Source of the DNA: Bryopsis sp. KO-2023
Lineage: Eukaryota; Chlorophyta; Ulvophyceae; Bryopsidales; Bryopsidaceae
Assembly: GCA_030272585.1 (NCBI GenBank)
Contig: BSYQ01000011.1
Location: 3,844,001 to 3,908,000 of the forward strand
Direction: 5' to 3'
DNA: 64,000 nucleotides
Shown here piece by piece: positions 42,119-52,061 of the stretch (the stretch's first letter is position 1; each line of letters starts with the position of its first letter). Below the pieces are notes generated by a model. That model was not told the DNA's origin and ran no database searches. It saw only the letters and a program-made list of their open reading frames with translations. Both the position numbers and the translations under genes were made by a program.

Positions 42119-42430
42119 AGAAGACTACGGTCTAAGGCGAGAAGCCTTAAGACTCGTCAACCGTTGACCCGGGTTCGAATCCCGTCAACGGTCACAACCG
42201 TAACTGGCTGTAACTCTTGCTCACGTGACCTTGGACTACACCGTCCAGATACAGTCACACACACAGTCACCCGTTCCATCACACTGTCACACTATCACTG
42301 TTACGTCACGGGTCAGACGGCTACATAACCGACTTGACCTCTGTAACCACCGTCGCCCACTGGTTCGCTAGTGTGATCGTTACTAGAATTGATACTGAGA
42401 GGTCTTTGGATCGAATCCCATCTCTCCCTT
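42119..42430 (+). other. Two tRNA-like or SINE-like segments
   Basis: 42121-42193 has GGTCTAAGGCG (D-arm-like) and GGGTTCGAATCCC (perfect B box), with CCGTTGA and TCAACGG able to pair around it. 42352-42430 has ACTGGTTCGCTAGTG and GAGAGGTCTTTGGATCGAATCCC. Neither closes into a convincing cloverleaf with a 7-bp acceptor stem. They may be decayed tRNAs or tRNA-derived SINE heads. Confidence 0.3.
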
Positions 42431-42619
42431 TGCAAACTATCACAAATACAAACCTAAAACTGTGAATGCCTCAGTAAAAAAAAAACACGAGCACTGAAAT
42501 GCTATTCATCTCACGATGTTCAATGGGATGCTTCTACTAATCAAAAAAACACACGTGCCCGATCCTCACAAAACCAAAAATCCGAGCTCGACCTACATCC
42601 CATTGTTATAAACTGGAAA

Positions 42620-42994
42620 ATTCTAGGGGCCATCACAGAAAATGTAAAACGCAGTGGAAAAATCTTTTTGCAAACGCCCTGGTTGGTGCTGGTGGCGTAG
42701 TCTGGCTCAGCCCTTTTTCCACGTCACAACAAAGCGATCTGACACATCGATGTCGATTTCGCATCAATTGACGTCTATTGTACGCGCGTTCTTCCTCAGC
42801 TTCCACATAAACGAGGCCCAACCGACCTTGAGTGCGTCAGCCCTGGGAGCAGTAAGCGTTGCGAACTTTCCTACCTGAAACAGATACTCATCTCTTTTGA
42901 GTCTTTTGCGATGGCGAAGGGAACGAATGCTGTCCTGATTTCACAACCGCTTCATTCTTTCCGGGACTCCCTCCGCCGTTGTGCTGACAGACAT
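42620..42994 (-). CDS. Possible gene fragment, unrecognised
   Basis: On the minus strand, after an acceptor-like CTGTTTCAG, the text GKFATLTAPRADALKVGWAS and MWKLRKNARTID looks codon-like but meets a TGA soon after. A short ATG frame (MSVSTTAEGVPERMKR) lies upstream at 42994. The phases do not join cleanly. It could be the remnant of a gene whose 5' side was hit by the hAT cluster at 43150. Confidence 0.25.
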
Positions 42995-43361
42995 CCTGTT
43001 CTCGATCGAACTCGGTGGAATGGAATGGACTAACTCCGGCTGCTACCGCCTATGCTGCTTGGCTTCACCAGGATACGATCCCGTGGTTTCCGTTGCACAC
43101 ACCAAAAGGATTTACGTGGCACCAGTCACGACCAGACATGAGCTGAGACCATACTATGGATCCGATCACGATCTAATCGGTCGTGGATTGATCGGTCCGA
43201 CCGATTAAATCGTGATCGGGTTTTTCCGATCAGATCGATCGCCGATCAAATCGGTTTGGCCGATCATCGATGGAGATCGGCCGATCACCAATCTGATCGG
43301 ATGACCGATTTAATCGGCCAACTTTGATCGGCCGATCACGATCAGACCGATCAACGTCAGC

Positions 43362-44386
43362 CATACTATGGATCCGATCACGATCTAATCGGTCGTGGAT
43401 TGATCGGTCCGACCGATTAAATCGTGATCGGGTTTTTCCGATCAGATCGATCGCCGATCAAATCGGTTTGGCCGATCATCGATGGAGATCGGCCGATCAC
43501 CAATCTGATCGGCTGACCGATTTAATCGGCCAACTTTGATCGGCCGATCACGATCAAACCGATCAACGTCAGCCGATCAAGTGCCGACAGGTCGCGGCGC
43601 TTGATCGGGATCGGGATCGGGATCGGAGATGCCGATTAGATCGGATCATGATCGGTCAATTGATCGGTCCATCACAAATGCCGAGAAATCACCACCCGCA
43701 GGTGTTTCTGGGGTGCAAGGATTCGAACCTGGGACCTAACAGACTAGAGACAGACGCATTAACGCTTGGACCACTCGGAGCCACGGTCACTAGGTCATCC
43801 GTGTCATTATATACCTCAGTTTGTCGGACTGACAGATCACGTATATAATGACACGGATGACCTACAAACCGTGGCTCCGAGTGGTCCAAGCGTTAGTGAG
43901 TATGCTTCTAATCCGTTAGGTACCCGGTTCGAATCCTTCCACCTCAGAAACACCTGCGGGTGGTGACTTGTCGGCATTTTCGCGAGACCGATCAATTCAT
44001 CGATCAAATGATCAATACCGATCATGATCGGATGCAGGTCCGATCACGATCGTCCGATCACGATCACACCGATCAAGGTCAGCCGATGAAGTGCCGACAG
44101 GTCGCGGCGCTTGATCGTGATCGGGATCGTGATCGGAACAACCGATCAGATCGGTGATCGGCGAACCGATCACGATCACGATCAACATGTGATCGGACGA
44201 TCAAGAGCACGATCAACATTTGATCGGCCGATCACGATCACGATCACCGATCAGCCAAAAATGAAAAAAAAAAAAAAAAAAACCGATCATTGCTAAAATC
44301 GGTTCTAGGACGCAGTTATGATGTCGGATTACTGCTGTGACCTAATATTACCTTAGTTTTGGAAGATCGATCAGATCCATAGTATG
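43362..44386 (+). mobile_element. Non-autonomous hAT element, copy C (nested in B)
   Basis: 1025 bp, target duplication ACGTCAGC (43354-43361 and 44387-44394), which lies within copy B. Its central ORF-like translations are identical to those of copy A in the chromovirus leader, so the two are nearly the same sequence. Confidence 0.93.
43709..43946. other. Divergent tRNA-like pair, copy C
   Basis: Minus unit 43786-43709 (GGTTCGAATCC B box) and plus unit 43869-43946 (GGTTCGAATCC), facing away from a central TATATAATGACACGG palindrome. Confidence 0.6.
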
Positions 44387-44528
44387 ACGTCAGCCGATCA
44401 AGTGCCGACAGATCGCAGCGCTTGATCGGGGTCGGGATCGGGATCGGTGATGCCGATTAGATCGGATCATGATCGGTCAATTGATCGGTCCATCACAAAT
44501 GCCGAGAAATCACCACCCGCAGGTGTTT

Positions 44529-44767
44529 CTGGGGTGCAGGGATTCGAACCTGAGACCTAACAGACTAGAGACAAACGCATTAACGCTTGGACCACTCGGA
44601 GCCACGGTTACTAGGTCATCCGTGGCTATATATACCTCAGTTTGTCGGACTGACAGATCACGTATATAATGACACGGATGACCAACAAACCGTGGCTCCG
44701 AGTGGTCCAAGCGTTAGTGAGTATGCTTCTAATCCGTTAGGTACCCGGTTCGAATCCTTCCACCTCA
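44529..44767. other. Divergent tRNA-like pair, copy B
   Basis: Minus unit about 44606-44529 and plus unit 44690-44767. It differs from copy C by a few bases (for example TGGCTATATATACC in one arm of the centre) but keeps both A- and B-box-like motifs. Confidence 0.6.
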
Positions 44768-45224
44768 GAAACACCTGCGGGTGGTGACTTGTCGGCATTT
44801 TCGCGAGACCGATCAATTCATCGATCAAATGATCAATACCGATCATGATCGGATGCAGGTCCGATCACGATCGGCCGATCACGATCACACCGATCAAGGT
44901 CAGCCGATGAAGTGCCGACAGGTCGCGGCGCTTGATCGTGATCGGGATCGTGATCGGAACAACCGATCAGATCGGTGATCGGCGAACCGATCACGATCAC
45001 GATCAACATGTGATCGGACGATCAAGAGCACGATCAACATTTGATCGGCCGATCACGATCACGATCACCGATCAGCCAAAAATGAAAAAAAAAAAAAAAA
45101 AAACCGATCATTGCTAAAATCGGTTCTAGGACGCAGTTATGATGTCGGATTACTGCTGTGACCTAATATTACCTTAGTTTTGGAAGATCGATCAGATCCA
45201 TAGTATGGCTGAGACCCCTGTGCA

Positions 45225-46250
45225 CATACTATGGATCCGATCACGATCTAATCGGTCGTGGATTGATCGGTCCGACCGATTAAATCGTGATCGGGTTTTT
45301 CCGATCAGATCGATCGCCGATCAAATCGGTTTGGCCGATCATCGATGGAGATCGGCCGATCACCAATCTGATCGGATGACCGATTTAATCGGCCAACTTT
45401 GATCGGCCGATCACGATCAGACCGATCAACGTCAGCCGATCAAGTGCCGACAGATCGCAGCGCTTGATCGGGGTCGGGATCGGGATCGGTGATGCCGATT
45501 AGATCGGATCATGATCGGTCAATTGATCGGTCCATCACAAATGCCGAGAAATCACCACCCGCAGGTGTTTCTGGGGTGCAGGGATTCGAACCTGAGACCT
45601 AACAGACTAGAGACAAACGCATTAACGCTTGGACCACTCGGAGCCACGGTTACTAGGTCATCCGTGGCTATATATACCTCAGTTTGTCGGACTGACAGAT
45701 CACGTATATAATGACACGGATGACCAACAAACCGTGGCTCCGAGTGGTCCAAGCGTTAGTGAGTATGCTTCTAATCCGTTAGGTACCCGGTTCGAATCCT
45801 TCCACCTCAGAAACACCTGCGGGTGGTGACTTGTCGGCATTTTCGCGAGACCGATCAATTCATCGATCAAATGATCAATACCGATCATGATCGGATGCAG
45901 GTCCGATCACGATCGGCCGATCACGATCACACCGATCAAGGTCAGCCGATGAAGTGCCGACAGGTCGCGGCGCTTGATCGTGATCGGGATCGTGATCGGA
46001 ACAACCGATCAGATCGGTGATCGGCGAACCGATCACGATCACGATCAACATGTGATCGGACGATCAAGAGCACGATCAACATTTGATCGGCCGATCACGA
46101 TCACGATCACCGATCAGCCAAAAATGAAAAAAAAAAAAAAAAAAAACCGATCATTGCTAAAATCGGTTCTAGGACGCAGTTATGATGTCGGATTACTGCT
46201 GTGACCTAATATTACCTTAGTTTTGGAAGATCGATCAGATCCATAGTATG
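45225..46250 (+). mobile_element. Non-autonomous hAT element, copy D
   Basis: 1026 bp; ends CATACTATGGA and TCCATAGTATG; target duplication CCTGTGCA (45217-45224 and 46251-46258). It is separated from copy B's duplication by a single base. Its body matches copy B closely, including the same small differences from copies A and C. Confidence 0.93.
45571..45809. other. Divergent tRNA-like pair, copy D
   Basis: Minus unit about 45648-45571 and plus unit 45732-45809; same sequence type as in copy B. Confidence 0.6.
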
Positions 46251-46258
46251 CCTGTGCA

Positions 46259-46640
46259 CAGGACAGGACAGAACAGACTGTCTGTTCTGTGCACAGGGTC
46301 AGACCTGTGCTGCACAGGCGCACAGACCTGTACAGCACAGCACAGACAGGGTCTGTGCAGAGTCTGTGCAGGTCTGTGCACAGTCTGTGCCGATTCTGTG
46401 CAGTTTCTGTGAAGTTCCTGTGCAGTTCTGTGCAGTTTCTGTGCAGAGTCTGTGCAGTTCTGTGCTGTGCTGTGCAGTCTGTGCATCTGTGCATCTGTGC
46501 AGCACAGGTCCGACCTGTGCACAGAACGGACAGTCTGTCCTGTTCTAGTCTGTGGAATTTCGCAAAACAGGACAGGACAGCACAGGGTGCACAGAACCCG
46601 TACAGAACCCGTACAGTCTGTCCTGTTCAGCCCATGACTG
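46259..46640. repeat. Fold-back repeat built of CTGTGCA units
   Basis: The interior is a tandem of TCTGTGCAG-like units on the + strand. The two flanks (about 46270-46316 and 46498-46550) are inverted copies of each other (GACTGTCTGTTCTGTGCACAGG against its reverse complement). The whole can fold into a large hairpin. Copy D inserted at its left edge. Confidence 0.75.
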
Positions 46641-46704
46641 GTCACGACCAAGAAGGGCCTCGTGATTTTGTCTCCTCCCCCTCCTCCTCCTAAGGAGGAC
46701 CCCG

Positions 46705-47112
46705 AGGTAACCTGCGCATGGTATCATGATACCCGTGATACCCACGATACCCATGATACCCAGTCAGTCAGGGGTGTGGGTCGTACAAATCACGTGACCA
46801 TTTCGAATTTCGGATAATCATCGCGCCGGTCGCGCCGGTCTACTCCGCGGTCGCACGGCGCGCGCCGGTCTACCTCGCGGTCGCGGCGACCGTGCCGGTC
46901 TACCCCGCTCGCGGCGCGCAACCCTAAACCCTAAAACCCTAAACCCTAAACCCTAAACCCTAAACCCTAAACCCTAAACCCATCCCAAACATTTTGTTTT
47001 CGAAATGGTCACGTGATTTGTACGACCCACACCCCTGACTGACTGGGACTGGACTGGGTATCATGGGTATCGTGGGTATCACGGGTATCATGATACCATG
47101 CGCAGGTTACCT
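46705..47112. mobile_element. Long-inverted-repeat element with telomeric repeats at its centre
   Basis: The arms 46705-46805 and 47002-47112 are reverse complements, starting AGGTAACCTGCGCATGG. They differ mainly by one 11-base insertion. Each arm has four GATACCC-type units. The centre holds a GC-rich block with repeated CGCGCCGGTCTAC and about eight (CCCTAAA) telomeric units (46920-46980). No clear target duplication was found. It encodes no protein; class unassigned (MITE or fold-back element). Confidence 0.8.
46920..46980. repeat. Interstitial plant-type telomeric repeats (CCCTAAA)n
   Basis: Roughly eight units, one with an extra A. The array lies inside the inverted-repeat element, with genes on both sides, so this is not a chromosome end. 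Confidence 0.93.
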
Positions 47113-47555
47113 TGGAGCCGTGTCCTAAGAAGGTCGCCACAAATATCCACAAAAGCACCCACGTATATCGGCAATGATTTGAACGCTGATCGCGAAATTT
47201 TCATGAATTTGATTCTATTTGCAGGTGGTGGTGGTGGCCGGAAAGAAGGGTTGATGAGGCCGCAGGTTTGTAGGTTGGTTGGCAGAGCGCTGTTTGGTTT
47301 CAATATCAAAAGACGTTGTTTGATCGGAGAGGGGACCACCGAAAAGGAGTGGTGGTTCACTTCGTTGTTGTGTGGCGTTCTAGGGAAGGAGTTCCATCGC
47401 CCACTGCTGCTACCTTAGCAAGGTCGCGAGTTCTGAACGGTTGGTTTTTAACGCGCGCCTCTTTTTCGCGTTGTTTCTGTCTTTGCACGCACTGGCATTG
47501 GTGTGTTATTTTTCTGGTCGTTTTTGCGGAGAAAAGGGCGGAAGGAAACAAGGAG

Positions 47556-47876
47556 ATGGAGGAGGCGCAGGATCGTGTGGACGCGGTCTGCCGACGCTTG
47601 CGCGACTTGCGCACTGTTTTGCGGAGGACATTTGCGGGCTTGTGGGACATCACGCAACATGCTGTAAGCGCCTGCCTTCTCCTCGTCTGCTTTCCTGGTC
47701 TATTTCGTCTCGCTTTCTTTGGTTAAACGCTTGTTTGAGTGTTTTTCTGTCCAGAGGGAAGGGGAGGAAGATAAAGGGGGACTTCAGAAATGATCAAAAA
47801 AAAAATCAGCTAGAAGCTGCCTGGAATGAGAAGTGTGGATGATGTGGTGAAGAAGCTCTATGACAGTTTGCCCAAG
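47556..47876 (+). CDS. Unrecognised gene, first two exons
   Basis: Exon 1, 47556-47663, begins ATGGAGGAG and encodes 36 helical residues (RVDAVCRRLRDLRTVLRRTF). It ends GCT|GTAAGC. Exon 2, 47814-47876, follows the acceptor CAGCTAG and encodes 21 residues (KLPGMRSVDDVVKKLYDSL), ending AAG|GTTAGG. Phases agree (0/0). A continuation may begin near 48127 (CSKLAFMEDLARGMVDAPNF). The product looks like a small helical protein; family unknown. Confidence 0.45.
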
Positions 47877-49080
47877 GTTAGGCAATATGGCTGCCACTGG
47901 GGGGGGGTGCCGATGCCGTGTGGTGGAGTCTGAATGGCAGCTCTGGCAATCAAGGAAACCAGCTAAGAAAAACTCATATATATATATATATGAAAAGGAA
48001 AAAACTGAGACTCGGCAAGGGGAAATGTTACAATGCCGCTGTCGGGATGACGGGATGAAAAGAGATGGGGCATTGTCGTTTGAGTTCTTTTTATGTACTG
48101 GTGGGTTTGTTTTCTTGAAATGGCGGAGTGCTCGAAACTGGCATTCATGGAGGATTTGGCAAGGGGGATGGTGGATGCACCCAACTTCGAAAAAAAAAAT
48201 AGGCAAAAAAACAATGGATCTTTAAGAGTGTCGCAGCTTTTGATGTGGGTCTTTTTGGTCCAGGCATTTTCCAGAGGATGCAGGATTCTGTGAGGAAATA
48301 GAGGGGGGGGGGGCAGCAGCAACTGATCAGTTGAGTATCATGATACTCAGCAGCTTGGGAGTTCTTATTGGGTCGGGTGGGAGGCTTTTGCTGGAGGGAG
48401 AATTGGAATTTCTGAGGAAGTTGAGGAAAAATGAGGGGAGAATTGGAAAAATGAGTAAAGGGGTACACTGCAAAAATGTTGCTAGCCCATGAGATTGCGG
48501 GGGTCAGCATTAGGATATTCAGAAGGTCTGACTGTGAATCAGGAAGGGATGAGTCATCGAGAGCATTCTTTCCAGAAAGGGGGTTATGGATGGAGGTGTA
48601 GAAATCAAAGGACTTCCTTTGTTGTATGTTATGCCCGTTTGACGACTTCTTTATTAATGTTCATCCAGAATTGTTTGTTGATCTGTCCTGTACCCATATG
48701 TCGATCCTGTTTGTTGCGCAAAGCAACAGCCCCACCATCTTTGAATCGATTGAAAGCAAAAATCCAGGGAGTTGATCTGACTAACGACATTGGAGCCCTT
48801 TCCCGCCAATTTCATTCTGTGTTTTCACAAAACAAAACAAGATCGCCCTGTAACGCGAAACAGCTTAGCAAGGATGAGCATGGCAACCCCGAAACCACCA
48901 GAGTCCCCCTGTGTAATTACAGGTGCAGGTGACTGGATGCACATTCGAGGGCAATTCTGCCGTCCCTGCGGGGGGTGCCATGTACATCTGACTTCATTTT
49001 CATCAGCAACAGCACTTTCAGAGGCAACCAAGCCAAGGGAATAGGCAAATCACAAGAGACTGCCGACGATCGCAGAACAG
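47877..49080. other. Intronic or intergenic stretch, unassigned
   Basis: Contains a possible third exon of the preceding gene (about 48127-48293, ending in a TGA) and a C/G run near 48302. Open frames at 48489-48932 have no recognisable features. Confidence 0.4.
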
Positions 49081-49082
49081 CA

Positions 49083-49312
49083 TCAGGATAAAGCGCTCTG
49101 TACGTGGCTTTGATTTCCACCCACAGCGAACTGAAGATTCACAATTGCAATTTCGAAGACAATTTTGCGGGGTTTGGTGCGGCCTTGCACCACCTAGATC
49201 ACCTCGGCCGGTGTGAGTGATGAGGTGCCTGAAATCGGAATTTACCAATAACAAGGCCCATGGCTCCGGAGGTGCCACTGCCGTCAGGAACTCCAGCTAG
49301 GTAGAGCACTTC
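49083..49312 (-). CDS. Possible minus-strand exons, unrecognised
   Basis: 49312-49246 reads EVLYLAGVPDGSGTSGAMGL up to a donor G|GTAAAT. 49193-49083, after GATCTAG, reads KIVFEIAIVNLQFAVGG up to a TGA, though another frame of this exon is also open. The text looks protein-like but the splice phase is unresolved. Confidence 0.25.
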
Positions 49313-49405
49313 CAAAACGAAAAAAAAGTCAGGAAAAAACTTCTGACTGGACATGTTCTGAAAAAGTACTCAAAAAAACAGAGAGAATATTTTGCCACAA
49401 AAAAC

Positions 49406-49627
49406 ATGTCGCATGTTTGTATGTTCGTAGAGACCACGTTTCTGCTGGTGGCATTGATGGCATTGGGCTATGCCGGTGTGATGTTTTCGGATTCCCAGCT
49501 GCCGCAGGCCACCAAGGATCGTTTCACGTTGGGTGGGGTGGTTTTGTTTGGTTTGATGGCGGTGTTGCTGGTGTGGCTGTTGAGCCATGAGGACTTGGTG
49601 AAAATACGAATGCGGGTGAGGGCATGA
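49406..49627 (+). CDS. Small two-helix membrane protein
   Basis: 73 codons from ATG 49406. Two hydrophobic segments (TFLLVALMALGYAGVMF and GGVVLFGLMAVLLVWLL) are separated by a short polar loop (SDSQLPQATKDRF), with a basic C-terminus. It could be a complete small protein or one exon of a larger one: the tail MRV|GTGAGG contains a donor-like site. No family recognised. Confidence 0.4.
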   Translation: MSHVCMFVETTFLLVALMALGYAGVMFSDSQLPQATKDRFTLGGVVLFGLMAVLLVWLLSHEDLVKIRMRVRA

Positions 49628-49629
49628 TT

Positions 49630-50640
49630 GCCAAAAAAAAATTGGAACTCTTTTTATAAAAGGGGGCTTTTAATCTATGTTTTATTTTATCTCATGTCTA
49701 ATCTAAATTTTTTATAATCATTTTTAGTAGTTTTTTATATTTTGTAATCACAGCAACAATTTTTTTATTTTTATTTTTTTCTGTCAGAAAACGTGCCCGA
49801 GTGGGGGTTCTCCCCCCCCGCGGACTGCTTCAGCCCTGATTCCAAAAGTGCCTTCAGTTACCTCTCTTCGACGCACACGTTGTTTTGTCCGCTGGGCTCC
49901 CACCGCAAGCAACGAATCTTCCTGGTTACTCAACTCGGTTGAAAAAAGAAGTCGTCTGCCGTGCAAACAATCCCCTTTGCTCCAGAGGGCGCCTTAGCCC
50001 ACACCCGCGCCCAGAATACCGCCAGAAACGTTTGCGAGTCGTTTCCTCCAAAACAAACCAACGCAAGCACCAGAGATCGCGCGCACACCTGCGGCGGAAA
50101 GACGAAGTCAGCAACCGACGAACGAAGCCTCCCTTTTTGGAACGTTTCAAACCCAAGTGCAAGAAATCCCCAAGCTCGCCTATCAAACCGTCCTCCCAAA
50201 CGGAAACTATCGAATCGTCCGCCAAGCCAATGATGCGCCCCATTGCGATGCGCCAGCAAGAAAAGTCACAAACAGAATCGGTGACTCACAATCCACACAC
50301 CAATAACTGGAAAAATGTTGCACCAACTTGAAAAACGCGGAAAGTCGGATTACGTACTTTTTGACGACACACGCCATGTCAGGACTGTAACCGAGTGTGA
50401 TGCACTCCCAGTATCCTAATCCCGCGGATTAAGAATGATCTCTGATCCGGGATGAGTTCGATGATCCAGCTCAAAGGTGGAGCACGCGCTCGTCGCGCGG
50501 TGCGCGGTAACTCGGTGACTTAAGTTTCCTCCCCTGCCTCCGATGTGACGGTGGCCCTACATTGGCCACCGCCGGAGTGACCTGCGAGCGTTGAGACGAG
50601 GGTGAGCCCGGGAGCAAGATGAAAGGCGCCCCATCAACGA
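49630..50640. other. Unassigned, GC-richer than surroundings
   Basis: Several frames are open on both strands at 49885-50331. The best protein-like one is on the minus strand from ATG 50243 (MGRIIGLADDSIVSVWEDG), but no family or splice structure could be established. Confidence 0.35.
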
Positions 50641-50676
50641 CCTGCTGTGATCGCACCATCCGAACAGTTTTTGGGA

Positions 50677-50870
50677 AAAATCGGGGCTGCGAGGGGCGGC
50701 CGCCACCTCGAAATTCGAGAGAGAAAAATTCGAAGGGAAAACCCCTTGCAAGCAATTGCTCCCGTCGTCGTGGATAGACACAGGCGAGTGTTATTCTTCC
50801 TTTTCCTTTTCTTTTTTTTGTTTTCTCGGAAAGAAACGACGCCTGCCGCGATTCGTTTTATGAATACACC
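50677..50870 (+). repeat. Dispersed GC-rich repeat, copy 2
   Basis: Second copy of the repeat at 545-660, with about 80 extra bases (50746-50833, partly T-rich) between the shared blocks. The last block is the start of the RND/Patched-like exon. Confidence 0.55.
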
Positions 50871-51147
50871 GAAAACCTTGCCAGAACGCATGCAGCGTTG
50901 AGAAAAGAGCTTATCCATAGTGTGGTTTCTTGCTGCGAAACAACAGGGATAAGCAACGTTGTCCGATCGAAGGGTAGAGTGGTGGCAAGGTTTCCGATCA
51001 TAACGATTCTGTTCACCTTGGGGATTGCTGGGTTCCTTGGATAGGGGGTTTTCTGGAAATTAGAACAAGAAATCAATCCCTCCAAACTGTACGCCGACAA
51101 AAACGCTCCATCAGCGATGGATGACACTTACATCAAAGACTACTACG
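50836..51147 (+). pseudogene. RND/Patched-like N-terminal exon with an in-frame stop
   Basis: The frame reads DACRDSFYEYTENLARTH ... RVVARFPIITILFTLGIAGFLG, one hydrophobic first helix. A TAG follows, then EQEINPSKLYADKNAPSAMD and DTYIKDYYG. A helix followed by a short loop with a P-S-KLY-xxxSxA pattern resembles the start of Patched/NPC1/Dispatched-like RND transporters. The donor GG|GTGTTT follows at 51148. No later RND exons or sterol-sensing domain were recognised downstream before the exchanger gene. The in-frame TAG and missing remainder suggest a pseudogene or gene fragment. Confidence 0.45.
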
Positions 51148-51149
51148 GG

Positions 51150-52061
51150 TGTTTACCCCTGGAGCTAAAATTTTGCATTCCAGAAAAGAAGAGAAAGAAA
51201 AAGAAAATGTTATGTTTGGGAAAAAAAACTGAGAAAAGAAAAGAACAAAATCCACCACAGGAATTAAAGAAATTTGAAAAATCCCAAACACATGCAGCCT
51301 CTGATACAAATCCAGCCCACTCTGTATATCGACCAAAAAAAATCCCCCCTGCTCTAAACACACCCCTCTTTCCCACAAAACCAGCAATGGCGGTTTCGAA
51401 AAGGTCTGAAAGCAATTACGCTTTCCTGTAAAATAAAGAGATATACCCAATTGATGAATGCTCACTCCCCATCCAGGAGTAACCACCGATGATTAAATCT
51501 TAACCAAGAAATCTCTAAATAGTTTTTTCGTTTTTTTTTTCAAGCAACCCTCGCATTTTTTTCCCTTTCTTTGTTTCTACCATTTTTCATTTCTTTTTCC
51601 CTTTTTTTTTGGGGGGGGGGGGGGGGCTCCTCAATGGCAAGTCATGAGGGCAAAACCAGATAAGAAGAAAAACACCCACCCCCCCAAGATACCCACCCCC
51701 CCTGCTTATTCCACACCATCAAACCAACAAGATAAAATCTCTGATGTTGAAAACTCTGCACAAAAATGCTTCGAAGGCAAAACAAGAAAATGGGGGGCGG
51801 TTATGCATGACCGAAAATCTTACCATCGATGAGAAGGAGAAGAAAACAAAATGCCCTTTTCTTTTTCCAAATATCCAACCCTCCCTTCCCCATCCCCAAA
51901 TGTTTTCTTCTCCACCATCGATCTAACCATTCATTGACAAAGCAACGCTTGAACTTCAACAGTCGGGCATTGGTCCAATTCTAGCAATTATAGGGGGAAC
52001 CCCCCCCCCCTCCTCTGCTCGATTTTGTTTTCCTTCAGTCGGATGACTCATCATCCACTCA
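51150..52061. other. Unassigned A/T-rich stretch
   Basis: A lysine-rich open frame (to 51431) and a T-run/G-run tract at 51601-51627. Nothing recognisable. Confidence 0.5.

Larger units (their letters stand above)
43150..45207 (+). mobile_element. Non-autonomous hAT element, copy B (outer), split by copy C
   Basis: Ends CATACTATGGA and TCCATAGTATG; target duplication GCTGAGAC (43142-43149 and 45208-45215). Without the nested copy C and its duplication it measures 1025 bp, the same as the others. It has the usual subterminal GATCGG arrays, a tRNA-like pair in its right part and an A run. Confidence 0.92.

Noticed and set aside
16161-45829. Repeated ~62-66-residue frames (MDHSEPR..., MIGQLIG...)
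   Set aside because: They arise from the palindromic tRNA-like centres and GATCGG arrays of the small hAT elements and appear on both strands; not proteins.
46920-46980. Chromosome end
   Set aside because: Only about eight units, flanked on both sides by inverted arms and then genes.
36399-51050. Reassigned TAG codon in this organism
   Set aside because: Two frames contain an in-frame TAG, but the first PAQR gene ends with TAG exactly where its paralogue ends with TGA, so TAG works as a stop.
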